This document shows positions 18,784-27,736 of a stretch of 64,000 bases of DNA, one piece after another. The position numbers and the translations under genes were made by a program. The notes below the pieces were generated by a model. It worked only from the letters and a program-made list of their open reading frames with translations. It did no database searches and had not been told where the DNA came from. This DNA is from JAWKHR01 sp041394725. GTDB lineage: Bacteria > Acidobacteriota > Vicinamibacteria > Vicinamibacterales > SCN-69-37. Each line of letters starts with the position of its first letter. The first letter of the stretch is position 1. Location: assembly GCA_041394725.1 (NCBI GenBank), contig JAWKHR010000017.1, positions 68,390 through 132,389 on the forward strand, read 5' to 3'.

Positions 18784-19337
18784 GCGGGTCGGGATCCCAG
18801 CGCCTGGCGGAGCCAGGCGCGTGCCTTGAGCCATTCCCGCTGCGCCGTGCGCAGCGAGATGCCGAGCGCCTCGGCCGTCTCGGCCTCGGACAACCCGGCG
18901 AAATAACGGCACTCGACGACCCGCACCTGTCGCGGGTCCACGGCGGCGAGCCGCGTCAGAGCGCGGTCGAGATCGAGCAGCTGCTCGGCGTCGTCGGCCA
19001 CGCCGAGCGCATCCACATCCACGTCGGCGCGCTGCAGGTCCCCGCCGCGCTTGAGCCGCAGCCGTTCGCGGGCATGGTCGATCAGGATCTGGCGCATCGC
19101 GGTGGCGGACACGGCCATGAAGTGGCCGCGGTCCTTCCAGTCCGCGCGCGTCTGGTCCACCAGCCGCAGGTACGCCTCGTGGACGAGCGCGGTCGTGTCG
19201 AGCGTGTCACCGGCGCGCAGGCGACGGCGCTGCGAACGCGCGGCCCTCCGGAGGTCCTGGTAGACGAGCGGCAACAGCCGATCGAAGGCCTCGGGCCGGC
19301 CCTCGCGGTGGGCGTGCAGCAGCTCGGTGACGTCCAC
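18780..19337 (-). CDS. ECF-type RNA polymerase sigma factor (TIGR02999-like)
   Basis: Sigma factor of 185 aa. Region 2 includes FDRLLPLVYQDLRRAA and THE family-typical DTTALVHEAYLRLVDQ, and the core-binding segment contains RGHFMAVSATAMRQILID. Region 4 carries the helix-turn-helix LSEAETAEALGISLRTAQREW. This pattern belongs to the Acidobacteriota/Planctomycetes group that is commonly encoded next to a PknB-type kinase, and here the kinase start overlaps its stop. A phosphorylation-controlled sigma/kinase pair is plausible but inferred; no anti-sigma factor is visible. Start is a GTG 10 bp after the MaoC stop. Confidence 0.88.
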
Positions 19338-19347
19338 GCGCCACAGA

Positions 19348-19755
19348 CTACTCCGACTCGGGCCTGGCGGTGTAGCACCAGGCCTCGCCCTCGAGCACGA
19401 CCTCGCCCGTCTGCCGCGTCACCCTGACGGCAAGCCCGGTCACCGGCTTCGTCGCGTGCACGGACGTCACGGTCACCTCCGCCGTAATCGTGTCGCCGAT
19501 GTACACCGGCGCGGTGAACTTGAACTGCTGGCTGATGAACACCGACCCCGGGCCCGGCAGGTCCATCGCGACGATGGCGTGCAGCAGGCCGGTCGTCAGA
19601 CCGCCCTGCACGAGCAGGTGGCGGAACCGCGTGCGGGCCGTGAAGGCCTCGTCGTAGTGCAGCGGGTTCCGGTCGCCGGTGATCTCGGTGTAGCGCTCCA
19701 CGTGTTCGCGCGTCAGCGTCTGGCTTCGCGACGCGGTCTGGCCGACGGAAGGCAT
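19348..19755 (-). CDS. MaoC-like hot-dog (R)-specific enoyl hydratase family protein
   Basis: Hot-dog fold protein of 135 aa likely to hydrate enoyl-CoA thioesters. The catalytic Asp/His motif is visible as YTEITGDRNPLHYDEAFTA, followed by the VQGGLTTGLLHAIV helix and the strand FTAPVYIGDTITAEV. A good Shine-Dalgarno (CAGGAG) precedes the ATG at 19755, so the longer frame upstream, which passes through tandem repeats, is rejected. It is 10 bp from the sigma factor on the same strand, but a functional link is not obvious. Confidence 0.9.
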   Translation of the reverse strand: MPSVGQTASRSQTLTREHVERYTEITGDRNPLHYDEAFTARTRFRHLLVQGGLTTGLLHAIVAMDLPGPGSVFISQQFKFTAPVYIGDTITAEVTVTSVHATKPVTGLAVRVTRQTGEVVLEGEAWCYTARPESE

Positions 19756-19874
19756 GGGATGCTCCTGAGAATCGTGAAATCTCGAAATCGACAATCGGAC
19801 ACCGCGCCAGGCCCCAATACGCCGAACGCCGAGCGCGAACGCCGAGCGCCCAACGCCGAGCGCCAACGTACCCA

Positions 19875-19926
19875 CCAGTGCCCAGTGCCCAGTGCCCAGC
19901 GCCCAGCGCCCAGTGCCCAGTGCCCG
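19875..19926. repeat. 7-bp tandem array (CCCAGTG/CCCAGCG)
   Basis: About seven copies of CCCAGTG, two of them changed to CCCAGCG. The array is preceded by a looser repeat of AACGCCGAGCG words from 19820. It fills the gap between the flavoenzyme stop and the MaoC start. The array translates into runs of HWALGTG, which should not be annotated as protein. Confidence 0.9.
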
Positions 19927-19929
19927 ATC

Positions 19930-21114
19930 CTACGTGGCCACCGCCGTCTCCAGGTCGGCCAGGTATCTCGCCTCGGCGGTCATGCCCTCGCTGAGCGCGC
20001 GATGGAGCGTCGCCAGGGTCCTGAGATCCGAGTCGAACGCGGCGATCGCGTCGGTCGCGTCGAACACCGGGCCGGCCAGCCGATCGCGCGTGTCCTGGTA
20101 GCCGTCCAGGGCGGCGTCGGTTCCCGTGATGATCGCCTGGGCGAGCAACTCGGCATCCCTCAGCGCATCGGTGATGCCATGCGCGGTGAGCGAGTCCTTG
20201 AAGTAGCCGGCGTCGCCGACCAGGGCCCAGCCGGGTCCCCAGGCCTGCCGCAGGCAGCTCGGCTCGCCGAGGAACCCGCGGACGCGCTCGGCCGGCGGCC
20301 GCCCGGCCATGTCGGCCGCGAGCTCCGGCGCGACGTGAGCGACGACCCTGCGGCACCCGGCTTCCAGCTGCCCCGCGAACACCTCGGAGAACCGCGATGC
20401 CGGCACGGACGCGAAGACACACGTGAGGCCGTCGTTCGTCGGGATCACGCCGGCGGCGGCGTCCGTCCGGTAGTACCAGTGGGTGCCATCGTCGGGCAGG
20501 CCGGCCCAGTAGCCGTAGGTGACGCCGGTCGCGTGCCGGCCGATGCGCCGGGCCCGCGCCGCGACGAGCCGGCCCACGGTCGATCGCCAGCCGTCCGCGC
20601 CGACGACGATGCCCGCACCGACGGTCCGAATGCCGCCTTCGCGGTCCTGGACGACCACGCCGGACACCCGTCCGTCGGGCCGCCGGACCAGCTCGACGAC
20701 GCGCGGGCCGTGAAGGATCGTGGCGCCGGCCGCGCGGCCGGCATCGACGAGCGCCGTGTCGAGCACCGTCCGGCGCGGCGCGTAGAGCGCGTCCGCCCCG
20801 TACTTCGGCTTGATCGGCACCTCGACCGCATCGTCGCCGTAGTGGAACGTCGTGCGCGTGATGGCCGGCGTACCGGCGGCGCGGATGCGGTCGAGCACAC
20901 CCCATCGCGCGAGCTGCGCCACCGCGCCGCGCATCAACGCGTGGGTGGAAAGCGTGTCGGCCCCGTACGGGCTGCGTTCGACGGCCAGCACGGAGAGCCC
21001 CGCGCGCGCGAGCAGCAGCGCGGTGGCGGCACCGGCGCATCGCGCGCCGACGATGACGGCGTCGTACGACGCGGCGGGAGGCGGAGGGATCGGCGATGAG
21101 AGACGAGCCGGCAT
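19930..21114 (-). CDS. FAD-dependent oxidoreductase (geranylgeranyl reductase/halogenase-like group)
   Basis: Flavoenzyme of 394 aa with the p-hydroxybenzoate hydroxylase fold. The ADP-binding beta-alpha-beta unit is YDAVIVGARCAGAATALLL ending in an acidic VER. The conserved WALVGDAGYFKDSLTAHG matches the GD motif contacting the FAD ribityl chain. A middle sheet contains VVVGADGWRSTVGR, the DG motif. I chose the ATG at 21114 with GAGGA upstream; the longer frame adds 29 unsupported residues. A second flavoprotein lies 22 bp upstream on the same strand. Substrate is unknown. Confidence 0.85.
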   Translation of the reverse strand: MPARLSSPIPPPPAASYDAVIVGARCAGAATALLLARAGLSVLAVERSPYGADTLSTHALMRGAVAQLARWGVLDRIRAAGTPAITRTTFHYGDDAVEVPIKPKYGADALYAPRRTVLDTALVDAGRAAGATILHGPRVVELVRRPDGRVSGVVVQDREGGIRTVGAGIVVGADGWRSTVGRLVAARARRIGRHATGVTYGYWAGLPDDGTHWYYRTDAAAGVIPTNDGLTCVFASVPASRFSEVFAGQLEAGCRRVVAHVAPELAADMAGRPPAERVRGFLGEPSCLRQAWGPGWALVGDAGYFKDSLTAHGITDALRDAELLAQAIITGTDAALDGYQDTRDRLAGPVFDATDAIAAFDSDLRTLATLHRALSEGMTAEARYLADLETAVAT

Positions 21115-21136
21115 GGCGAAGGTCCTCGACGGAGGC

Positions 21137-22435
21137 TCAGGCGGCGGAGCCGCGACGACCGGCCAGCAGGCCGGCCAGGTGGGCGACCACGGCGCGGGCA
21201 TCGTCGCCCACGCCGTCGATGAAGGCGGACTTGCGACGGCGCTGGAACGCCAGGCCCACGGCGACGAGCCCCGGACTCGGCGTCAGGCCGCCCGTGTGCG
21301 TCAGGTCCCCGTCCCGGTCGAGGACCGGCACGCGGAGCCAGAAATAGTCGCGACGGAAGCCGGTGGCCCAGACCACCGCGCGGATGCGATCGGCCGCGAA
21401 GTCGAGCCGGCCCGGCGTCGGATGCCGGAACGACGGCCAGCTCAGCGCCAGCGGTTCCGGCTTCACGCGACGAGCCTCGCGTACCGCCGCGGCGTCGGCC
21501 GGGGCCAGCGCGATCTGGCCGGCGTCAGCGCGCGCGATGAACCGGTCGATGCGCGGACGCAGCAGGGCCAGCTTCGCGTCCGCCGCGGCCGTGGTCGCCA
21601 TCAGGTCGTCGTCGAGGACCACGCCGCGGGCATCGGCGCCCCGGACGCGCCCGACCATCCGCACGCCGCGCGTGGCGAGTTCGAGCAGGCCGATGGACCC
21701 GTGGTCCGGGCGGCCGACGAGCTGGAACGACGGCTGCTTGCGCGACGCGTCGAAGTTGCGGACGTCGTCGGGGCCCTGATCGAGCAGCCCCATCCGATCG
21801 AACCACCAGAGGATGTCGCGGCCGCGGTAGCGGCGCGGCAGCCGCGTATGACGGCCGACGGCGAGCGTCACCGGCCGGCCCGACGCGTGAATCTCGTCGG
21901 CGAGCTGCACGCCGGACGCCGACGCCCCCACCACCAGCACCCCGCCCTCGGGCAGGTCGGAAGGCCGCCGGTAGCTCGACGGCGTCATCTGGACGATGCC
22001 ATCCGGAAGGGCGCGCGCGAAGCCCGGCACCCTCGGGACGTCGGAGTGACCCGTGGCGAGCACGACGGTCGGCGCCGTCCAGGTGCCGCGATTCGTTCGG
22101 ACGTCGTAGCCGTCGCCGCGCGCGTGCACTGCGTGCACGGTCGTCTCCGTCTCGACCGGCGCGCCGGACGCGGCGGCATAGCGTTCGAAGTAGGCGATCA
22201 CCTCCGGCATGGTCATGTAGCCGTCGGGATCGGGCCCGTCGTAGGCGAAGCCCGGCAGCCGCGACTGCCAGTTCGGCGTCAGGAGGCGGAGGGAGTCCCA
22301 GCGCTGGCTCCGCCACCGCTCGGCGACGCGGCCACGTTCGAGGATCACGTGGTCGATTCCGCGTGCGCCGAGGCAGTGGCTCGCGGCCAGGCCGGCCTGC
22401 CCTCCGCCGATGATCACCGTGGTCGTGCGCGGCAC
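21137..22435 (-). CDS. flavin-containing monooxygenase-like NAD(P)/FAD oxidoreductase (CzcO-like)
   Basis: Flavoprotein of 432 aa. The FAD Rossmann motif is VIIGGGQAGLAASHCLG at the N-terminus, the NADPH motif is VLVVGASASGVQLADEI in the middle, and the late ATG motif is VVWATGFRRDYFWLRVP. The WRSQRWDSLRLLTPNW stretch is typical of the group annotated as CzcO or 'flavoprotein involved in K+ transport'. It probably oxygenates a small molecule; there is no evidence for transport. It is upstream of, and likely co-transcribed with, the other FAD enzyme. Confidence 0.85.
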   Translation of the reverse strand: MPRTTTVIIGGGQAGLAASHCLGARGIDHVILERGRVAERWRSQRWDSLRLLTPNWQSRLPGFAYDGPDPDGYMTMPEVIAYFERYAAASGAPVETETTVHAVHARGDGYDVRTNRGTWTAPTVVLATGHSDVPRVPGFARALPDGIVQMTPSSYRRPSDLPEGGVLVVGASASGVQLADEIHASGRPVTLAVGRHTRLPRRYRGRDILWWFDRMGLLDQGPDDVRNFDASRKQPSFQLVGRPDHGSIGLLELATRGVRMVGRVRGADARGVVLDDDLMATTAAADAKLALLRPRIDRFIARADAGQIALAPADAAAVREARRVKPEPLALSWPSFRHPTPGRLDFAADRIRAVVWATGFRRDYFWLRVPVLDRDGDLTHTGGLTPSPGLVAVGLAFQRRRKSAFIDGVGDDARAVVAHLAGLLAGRRGSAA

Positions 22436-22463
22436 CGGACCGTCCTCCCTGCCTGACGACGGG

Positions 22464-23058
22464 TCAGTTGACGTTGATCGCCAGGTCGATCGAGGTGCCG
22501 TTGGACAGCACGTCGTAGACGGCGGACCGCGCCCGGGACTGCTCCACGATCTGGCGCAGTTCCTCGGGCGTGGCCTTGCCCGTGACGTCGAACGTCACGC
22601 GCAGCTTGTCGTAGCCGTTGCGCACGTCCTTCGACAGGCCGAGGATCCCCTGCAGGTCCATGTCGCCCTCGACGCGCGACTCGACCGACTGCAGCTCGAT
22701 GCCCCGCGCCGCCGCGATGTTGGCGATGCCGGACGTCGGCAGCTGGCCAGGGCGAGCAGCAGGTACTCGACGGGCAGCGGCGCGCACGGTCCTCGCCGAC
22801 GAGCACCTTGGGGTGGTCGGCGTCGTACAGCAGGTCGAAGCTGTGCTCGTGCTCGGCGCCGGCGCCGGTGAACGACTCGATCCGGCCGCGGCTGTAGGTG
22901 CCGGTCTCAGCGGTTCGACGCGCGGAACCGGAACTTCGCCAGCTCGGGCTGGCCCTTCACGACGTTGATGGTGGCGAACAGCGTGGGCGTGTCGACGCCA
23001 CCATCGGCACGACCTCGCGGCGTTTCCCGGCAGCGGGCTTCTCGGCAACGTTCGGCAT
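22464..23058 (-). pseudogene. OsmC-family protein, broken by several frameshifts
   Basis: The pieces of an OsmC/Ohr-fold peroxiredoxin-like protein can be followed on one strand in different frames. The start is an ATG at 23058 (MPNVAEKPAAGKRREVV). Next come TLFATINVVKGQPELAKFRF, then GTYSRGRIESF, FDLLYDADHPKVLVGEDRA and LPVEYLLLALASC, and finally a long in-frame C-terminus (TSGIANIAAARGIELQSVES to the stop). At least four small indels lie between about 22745 and 23010. The C-terminal 90 codons are clean. The density of indels in a short segment resembles uncorrected consensus error as much as decay. If intact, it would be a thiol-dependent peroxide- or sulfur-related protein of about 185 aa. 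Confidence 0.75.
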
Positions 23059-23101
23059 GGTTTCCTCCCGGCCGGCTCCATCGTCCGGCTCGTCTCTGTC
23101 G

Positions 23102-23132
23102 GGGTTAACGACGGAACGGGAGGAAACCCGCC
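23102..23132. repeat. GGGTTAACG-type repeat, second copy
   Basis: GGGTTAACGACGGA and the following GAAACCCGCCA match, with single-base differences, the left edge and first unit of the array at 15702-15736. Both copies lie between the start of one minus-strand gene and the end of the next. Confidence 0.6.
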
Positions 23133-23165
23133 ACGGGGGTTCAGGAGGACGGTCAGGGGGACGTC

Positions 23166-23292
23166 AGGGGGACGGGTCTCACCAAGGAAGGGGAGCGGGT
23201 CTCGCCCCAGCCGCGCGAAAACGGCAGAAATCGGCCGGATTTCGCGCGGGAGGCGAGACCCGTCCCCCTTGCCCGGTGAGACCCGTCCCCCT
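23166..23292. repeat. nested inverted repeat (about 127 bp) with GACGGGTCT modules
   Basis: Outer arms 23166-23183 and 23275-23292 are perfectly complementary over 18 bp (left arm AGGGGGACGGGTCTCACC). Middle arms at 23191-23206 and 23252-23267 match with two mismatches. Inner arms 23211-23220 and 23240-23249 (CCGCGCGAAA) are perfect. The outer-arm word CAGGGGGACGGGTCT is identical to the arm ends of the element at 32600-32799. The right outer arm runs into the amidohydrolase stop codon. Confidence 0.85.
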
Positions 23293-24655
23293 ACTTCACT
23301 CGCCGGCCGTGGCGGACGACGATGTCGACGCGCTGCAGGAGGTCGATGTAACGGAGCACGTCGCCCCGGACGGCGATGATGTCGGCGAACTTGCCGGGCG
23401 TCACCGTCCCGACCTCGTCCTGCCGCTTCATCGCGACCGACGGCCAGTAGGTCGCGCTCTTGATGGCTTCCATGGGCGGCACGCCCATCTCGCGGACCCA
23501 GATGTCCATCTCGTTCCAGGTGGACTGGCTGTGGAACAGCATCGGCACGCCGCTGTCGGTGCCGATGAGCATCGTCACGCCCGCCTCGCGCAGCTGATCG
23601 AACTTCTTCCTGAGCGTGGGCCGCCGCGCCGGCGTGAGCTGGTAGTACGGCAGGCGGTCGGGAAACCGGAGCGACTCCTTGATGTCCGCGACGACGTCGG
23701 CCGGGAGGCCCGCCTGCCAGGACGGATCGTCGAGCATCTCCGGGTTGTCGCGCATGTACTCGTAGTTGAAGAGGATGGACACGGTCGGCGTCCAGAAGAA
23801 CGGCCCGAGGTTCATCTGCGCGGTCCGCTCCCGGAGCGCGGCGATGACGTCGGGGGGATATTCGGGTGCCGACCCGAGGCCCGTGTGCTCGAAGTCGTCG
23901 ACGCCGGCGATCAACCCGCGGCGGATTTCCTCCGGCCGGTGGGCGTGGGCCACGACCGCCTTGCCGCGGGCGTGCGCCTCGTCGACCACCGCCCGGACCT
24001 CGTCCATCGTCATCTGGTCCTGGTCGATGAGCTTGATCACGTCCACGCCGGCGTCGGCGAGCCGGTCGACCTTGGCGCGCCCGTCGGCCGGGCTGGTCAC
24101 GCCCCACCGGAAGAGCTCGGTGCCCGGATAGGGCTCGTGCTGGATGAAGGGGCCGGACACGTAGAGCGTCGGCCCGTCCAGCTCGCCCCGGTTGATCGCG
24201 TCACGGACGTGCAGGCTCGCCTCGAGGGGACCACCGAGATCGCGCGCGCTGGTCACCCCCGCCATCAGGAGCTGGCGGGCGGAGGCCGGCATGATGTCCT
24301 TCTCGAACCGGGAGGGATACGTCCGGTCCCAGTGGTCGTAGTCGGAGTGGCCGTTGATCATGAGATGGACGTGCATGTCCCAGAGGCCGGGCAGGACGGA
24401 CATGCCCTCCGTCGAGATGACCTCGGCCCCGGCGGGCACGGGGATCTCGCCGACCCGTCCGACGGCCGTGATGCGCTCGCCCGACACGAGGATCACGGAG
24501 TTGCGAATGGGGGTGCTGGAATAGCCGTCGATGAGCGTCCCGCCGACGAGCGCGAGCACGCGCCCGGCCTGGCCATCGGGCCCGGGCGAGGTGGCGGAGA
24601 TGGCGGCGCCCGCCGAAATGGCAGCGGCGATGAGAATCAGCCTGGACCTGGACAC
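23291..24655 (-). CDS. secreted amidohydrolase (imidazolonepropionase-like)
   Basis: Exported metal-dependent hydrolase of 454 aa. A signal peptide is clear (MSRSRLILIAAAISAGAA). The amidohydrolase core has LPGLWDMHVHLM (metal HxH), VIKLIDQD (candidate Lys ligand), VVAHAHRPEE (His), DDFEHTGLG (His) and MLIGTDSGVP (Asp). The C-terminus returns to the small beta domain (GKFADIIAV, VRHGRRVK). Start is a GTG with GGGAGG 5 bp upstream, well inside a much longer open frame that is not coding. Similar proteins include prolidase-like and cyclic-imide-type enzymes; the substrate is unknown. Confidence 0.88.
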   Translation of the reverse strand: MSRSRLILIAAAISAGAAISATSPGPDGQAGRVLALVGGTLIDGYSSTPIRNSVILVSGERITAVGRVGEIPVPAGAEVISTEGMSVLPGLWDMHVHLMINGHSDYDHWDRTYPSRFEKDIMPASARQLLMAGVTSARDLGGPLEASLHVRDAINRGELDGPTLYVSGPFIQHEPYPGTELFRWGVTSPADGRAKVDRLADAGVDVIKLIDQDQMTMDEVRAVVDEAHARGKAVVAHAHRPEEIRRGLIAGVDDFEHTGLGSAPEYPPDVIAALRERTAQMNLGPFFWTPTVSILFNYEYMRDNPEMLDDPSWQAGLPADVVADIKESLRFPDRLPYYQLTPARRPTLRKKFDQLREAGVTMLIGTDSGVPMLFHSQSTWNEMDIWVREMGVPPMEAIKSATYWPSVAMKRQDEVGTVTPGKFADIIAVRGDVLRYIDLLQRVDIVVRHGRRVK

Positions 24656-24695
24656 ATGGGCCTCCCGTCGCTGCGATCGTAAAGAAAACGTCAAA

Positions 24696-24714
24696 GACAC
24701 CGGGAGTCTTTTCT
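24696..24714. repeat. single copy of the GACACCGGGAGTCTTTTC module
   Basis: GACACCGGGAGTCTTTTCT matches the arms of the inverted repeats at 29913-29959 and 32672-32729. Here only one arm is present. It lies between the amidohydrolase start and the end of the next minus-strand gene. Confidence 0.8.
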
Positions 24715-25272
24715 TCAGGCGGCCAGGCGGCGGGCGTGGCGGACGAGGAGCGGGGCGGCGGTCCAGTAGCAGGCGGTCAGGAAGAACAGGATCGCTGGAA
24801 AGGCCAGGGCCCCGAGGGCGACCTGCAGCACGAAGGCCCCGGCCGAGACCGACACGGCCAGCACGGCATAGATCGATGTCCGCTGCAGCCACGCATACGG
24901 CAGAAAGTGCGCCCCGGCAATGGCGGCCATCGCCAGCGGCACGCCGCCCGGGCGCAGGCTGTAGACGACGATGACCAGCGGGAAGGCGACCATCTGGGAC
25001 AGCGCGAGCTGGACCGACAGGGCCTTGAGCGGATTCGCGGCGCTCATCCGCGCGCGGCCCATGCGGCGCTCCAGCCAGAACGCGGCCGGCAACGCCACGC
25101 CCCCCTGGAACATCACCACGAGCGCCGCGACCTCCACCGGCAGCACGAACCAGGAGAGACCCGCCACGGCGAGCGTCGCGCCGAAGCAGATCAGGAACGG
25201 CGCCCCGCCCGCCGACGCCGCGCTCACCTCGTCGAATGCCCCGTCCATCGTCGTCACATCGAACATCTCCAT
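24715..25272 (-). CDS. multi-pass membrane protein of unknown function
   Basis: Not recognised with confidence. The 185-aa product has about six hydrophobic helices (PFLICFGATLAVAGLSWFVL, VAALVVMFQGGVALPAAFWL, MVAFPLVIVVYSL, LAMAAIAGAHFLPYAWL, AVLAVSVSAGAFVLQVAL, PAILFFLTACYWTAAPLLV) and a short cytoplasmic N-terminus starting MEMFDVTTMDGAFDEV. Between helices 2 and 3 is the basic loop ERRMGRARMSAANPLKAL. No catalytic pattern is visible. The stop abuts a single copy of the GACACCGGGAGTC repeat module, and the gene points away from the LVIVD gene. Confidence 0.7.
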   Translation of the reverse strand: MEMFDVTTMDGAFDEVSAASAGGAPFLICFGATLAVAGLSWFVLPVEVAALVVMFQGGVALPAAFWLERRMGRARMSAANPLKALSVQLALSQMVAFPLVIVVYSLRPGGVPLAMAAIAGAHFLPYAWLQRTSIYAVLAVSVSAGAFVLQVALGALAFPAILFFLTACYWTAAPLLVRHARRLAA

Positions 25273-25597
25273 GCGCGTCGCCTCCTCGACCTGCGGTCAC
25301 AGACGGCGACCGCGCGGCAGCCGTTCGGCCCGTGCGGCCGCCAATCGGCCAGCGCCGCGCCAGGCCCGGCGAACGCCGCGACGCGACCGCATGCCGAGCC
25401 GTGCCCTGCCTTGCCGAGCCGCGCCACTCCGACCGTACAGAGCCGCGGCGCGCGGAGCCCCGCCGCGCCCCGCCGAGCCGCACCCGTCCGCACCCGACTT
25501 GAAATCCGGCGTCCCGGTCTGCCAGAGTTACGCGACCTTCACCACGATTCCTCACACGCGCCGGTCCCGCGATCCAGCCGGCCGGGAGCTCTTGCCC
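25273..25597. other. 325-bp divergent intergenic region
   Basis: No gene is seen between the divergent membrane-protein and LVIVD genes. The stretch 25385-25490 has degenerate GCCGAGCC / CCGCGCC words, so it looks slightly repetitive, but no clear unit. A GGGAG Shine-Dalgarno for the LVIVD gene is at 25584-25588. No convincing -35/-10 pair was found. Confidence 0.5.
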
Positions 25598-27673
25598 ATG
25601 CCGTACCAGCAACCAGCACTCGTCCGCGCTCCGGGCGCTCGCACGCCTGCCGTTCGCGCCCTGGCGGCCGTCGCCGCGCTGGCCCTGATCTCGCCGGCGA
25701 TCCGCGCGCAGGAGGCCGCCGCGCCCCAGGAACCAGCCGCCGCGCGAGTCGTGCTGGAGCCGGCACGACTGACGCTGCCGATCGGCCAGACGGCCACGAT
25801 CAAGGCGACGGTCCAGGACGCCGACGGCCGGCCGGTCCAGCGGCCGGTCATCTTCTTCTCCAGCTCCCGCCGGTCGGCAAGCGTCGGCGCGACCACCGGC
25901 GTGGTCGAGGCGCTCGCCCCGGGCAGCTTCACCATCACGGCGCGCGTGGCAGGCGTGAACGGGGGACCACCCGTCGAGGCGCGCCTGGAACTGACGATCC
26001 CGCATCCGCCGGTCGCGGCGCTGACCTTCCTCAACGTCCCGGCGCGCGTCTACCAGCACACGGTCATCCGTCCCGACGTCCGGATCGACGACCGTTCGGG
26101 CGGCGTGCGAACGGACATCACCGCCACGCTCACCTCGAGCGATCCGGCGGTCGTCCAGGTCACGCCGCTCGGCCTGCTGCGGATGGTCGGCACCGGCACG
26201 GCGACGCTGACGGCCTCCGCTGAAGGCGTGACGGCGCCACGCGCGGTGACGGTGGCGGCCAACCCGACGACCGCCGTGCGGCTGAACGCCGGCGCGACGG
26301 CCGTGCGGACCGGCGACGTCGTGCCCTTCACGGCCACCGCGCTCGACGCGCGCGGCCAGCCGATCGCGGACATGCCGATCGAGTACACGTTCCGCGCGCG
26401 CACGGTCGACCACGCGCTTGGCTCCGCGTCCTCAGGCCTGATCACGCCCGACGGCCGGTTCGTCGCGGATCTGCCCGGCGAGTACACGATCGTCGCGTCG
26501 GCCGGCGACATCATGACGTCGGCGACCATCGCGGTCTCACCGCGCAACATCCAGAAGATGGTCGAGGTCGTCGGCCGAGGCCGCGTCGCGGATCGCAAGA
26601 CGTCCGACCTCTGGGTCTGGACCGCGCCGAACGGCCGCGACTACGCGGTCACGGGCACCTGGGGCGCCGACGGCCACGCGCTGTTCTGGGACGTGACGGA
26701 CCCGGCGCACATCGTCCAGGCCGCATCCGTCCGCGTGGACGCGCGCACGGTGAACGACGTCAAGGTCTCCGAGGACGGCGCGATCTGCGTGATCAGCCGC
26801 GAGGGCGCGAGCAACCGGCGCAACGGCCTCGTCATCCTCGATTGTTCGGACATCGAGAACAAGGGCGTGCCCATCCTCTCGCGGTTCGACGACGAGCTGA
26901 CGGGCGGCGTGCACAACGTGTTCATCTACCAGCAGCACATCTACGCGCTCAGCGCCGGCCAGCGCTACGACGTCATCAACATCGAGGATCCGAAGAACCC
27001 GCGCCGCGTCGGCCGGTTCGAGCTCGACACGCCGGACCACAGCATCCACGACGTGTGGGTCATGGACGGCCTGGCGGTCTCGTCGAACTGGGACGACGGC
27101 GTGGTGCTGGTGGACGTCGGCGGCGCGGGGCACGGGGGATCGCCGACGAACCCGGTGAAGATCGGCCAGTACGCGTATCCCTCCGGGTGGAACCACGCCG
27201 CGTGGCCGTTCCGGAGCAAGTCCACCGGCAAGTTCTACGTGGTGGCCGGCGATGAGAACTTCCCCATCGAGCGCAATCCGCAGGGCATCGATCGCTTCAA
27301 GGGGCCGGCGGTCAATGCGGCCGGCTGGATCCACATCATCGAGTTCGACGACCTGCAGCAGCCGCGCGAGGTCGCGCGCTACGAGGTGCCCGAGGGCGGC
27401 ACGCACAATTTCTGGATCGAGGACGACATCCTCTACGTCGCGTACTACAACCAGGGCCTGCGCGTCGTGGATCTCTCGGGCGAACTGCTCGGCAACCTGT
27501 ACACGCAGGGCCGGGAGATCGCCTACTTCCTGCCCGACGACCCCGAGGGCTTCAAAGCCAACGCGGCGCGGACGTGGGGCGCGATGCCGTTCAAGGGGCT
27601 GATCTGGCTGGCCGACAACAACTCCGGCCTGTGGGCCGTGCGGCTCAAGGACGTCCCCGGTCGCGAGCGCTGA
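25598..27673 (+). CDS. secreted LVIVD-repeat protein with Ig-like domains
   Basis: Exported protein of 691 aa. A signal peptide covers about 1-37, ending near AIRAQE. Residues about 48-330 form three bacterial Ig-like (BIG2-type) domains, recognisable from LEPARLTLPIGQTATIKATV and AVRLNAGATAVRTGDVVPFTA. Residues about 330-690 form a beta-propeller with LVIVD repeats (LVILDCSDIENKGVPIL, VINIEDPKNPRRVGRFEL, LRVVDLSGELLGNL). Such proteins are thought to be surface or periplasmic binding proteins. GGGAG lies 9 bp before the ATG at 25598. A longer frame upstream is excluded by the signal peptide and by low-complexity composition. Confidence 0.85.
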   Translation: MPYQQPALVRAPGARTPAVRALAAVAALALISPAIRAQEAAAPQEPAAARVVLEPARLTLPIGQTATIKATVQDADGRPVQRPVIFFSSSRRSASVGATTGVVEALAPGSFTITARVAGVNGGPPVEARLELTIPHPPVAALTFLNVPARVYQHTVIRPDVRIDDRSGGVRTDITATLTSSDPAVVQVTPLGLLRMVGTGTATLTASAEGVTAPRAVTVAANPTTAVRLNAGATAVRTGDVVPFTATALDARGQPIADMPIEYTFRARTVDHALGSASSGLITPDGRFVADLPGEYTIVASAGDIMTSATIAVSPRNIQKMVEVVGRGRVADRKTSDLWVWTAPNGRDYAVTGTWGADGHALFWDVTDPAHIVQAASVRVDARTVNDVKVSEDGAICVISREGASNRRNGLVILDCSDIENKGVPILSRFDDELTGGVHNVFIYQQHIYALSAGQRYDVINIEDPKNPRRVGRFELDTPDHSIHDVWVMDGLAVSSNWDDGVVLVDVGGAGHGGSPTNPVKIGQYAYPSGWNHAAWPFRSKSTGKFYVVAGDENFPIERNPQGIDRFKGPAVNAAGWIHIIEFDDLQQPREVARYEVPEGGTHNFWIEDDILYVAYYNQGLRVVDLSGELLGNLYTQGREIAYFLPDDPEGFKANAARTWGAMPFKGLIWLADNNSGLWAVRLKDVPGRER

Positions 27674-27736
27674 CCGGCGTGGCCAGACATCGATCGCTCA
27701 CCGCAGTGATGGTTGACAACAGGAGGAGCTCCCCCG

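Noticed and set aside
19820..19926. N-terminal extension of MaoC through HWALG-type repeats
   Set aside because: The ATG at 19755 has a good Shine-Dalgarno and the hot-dog domain starts there; the extension is translated tandem DNA.
24656..26413. Extension of the amidohydrolase to a 1040-aa protein
   Set aside because: The GTG at 24655 has a Shine-Dalgarno and is followed by a signal peptide. The extra sequence crosses another gene and the divergent intergenic region.
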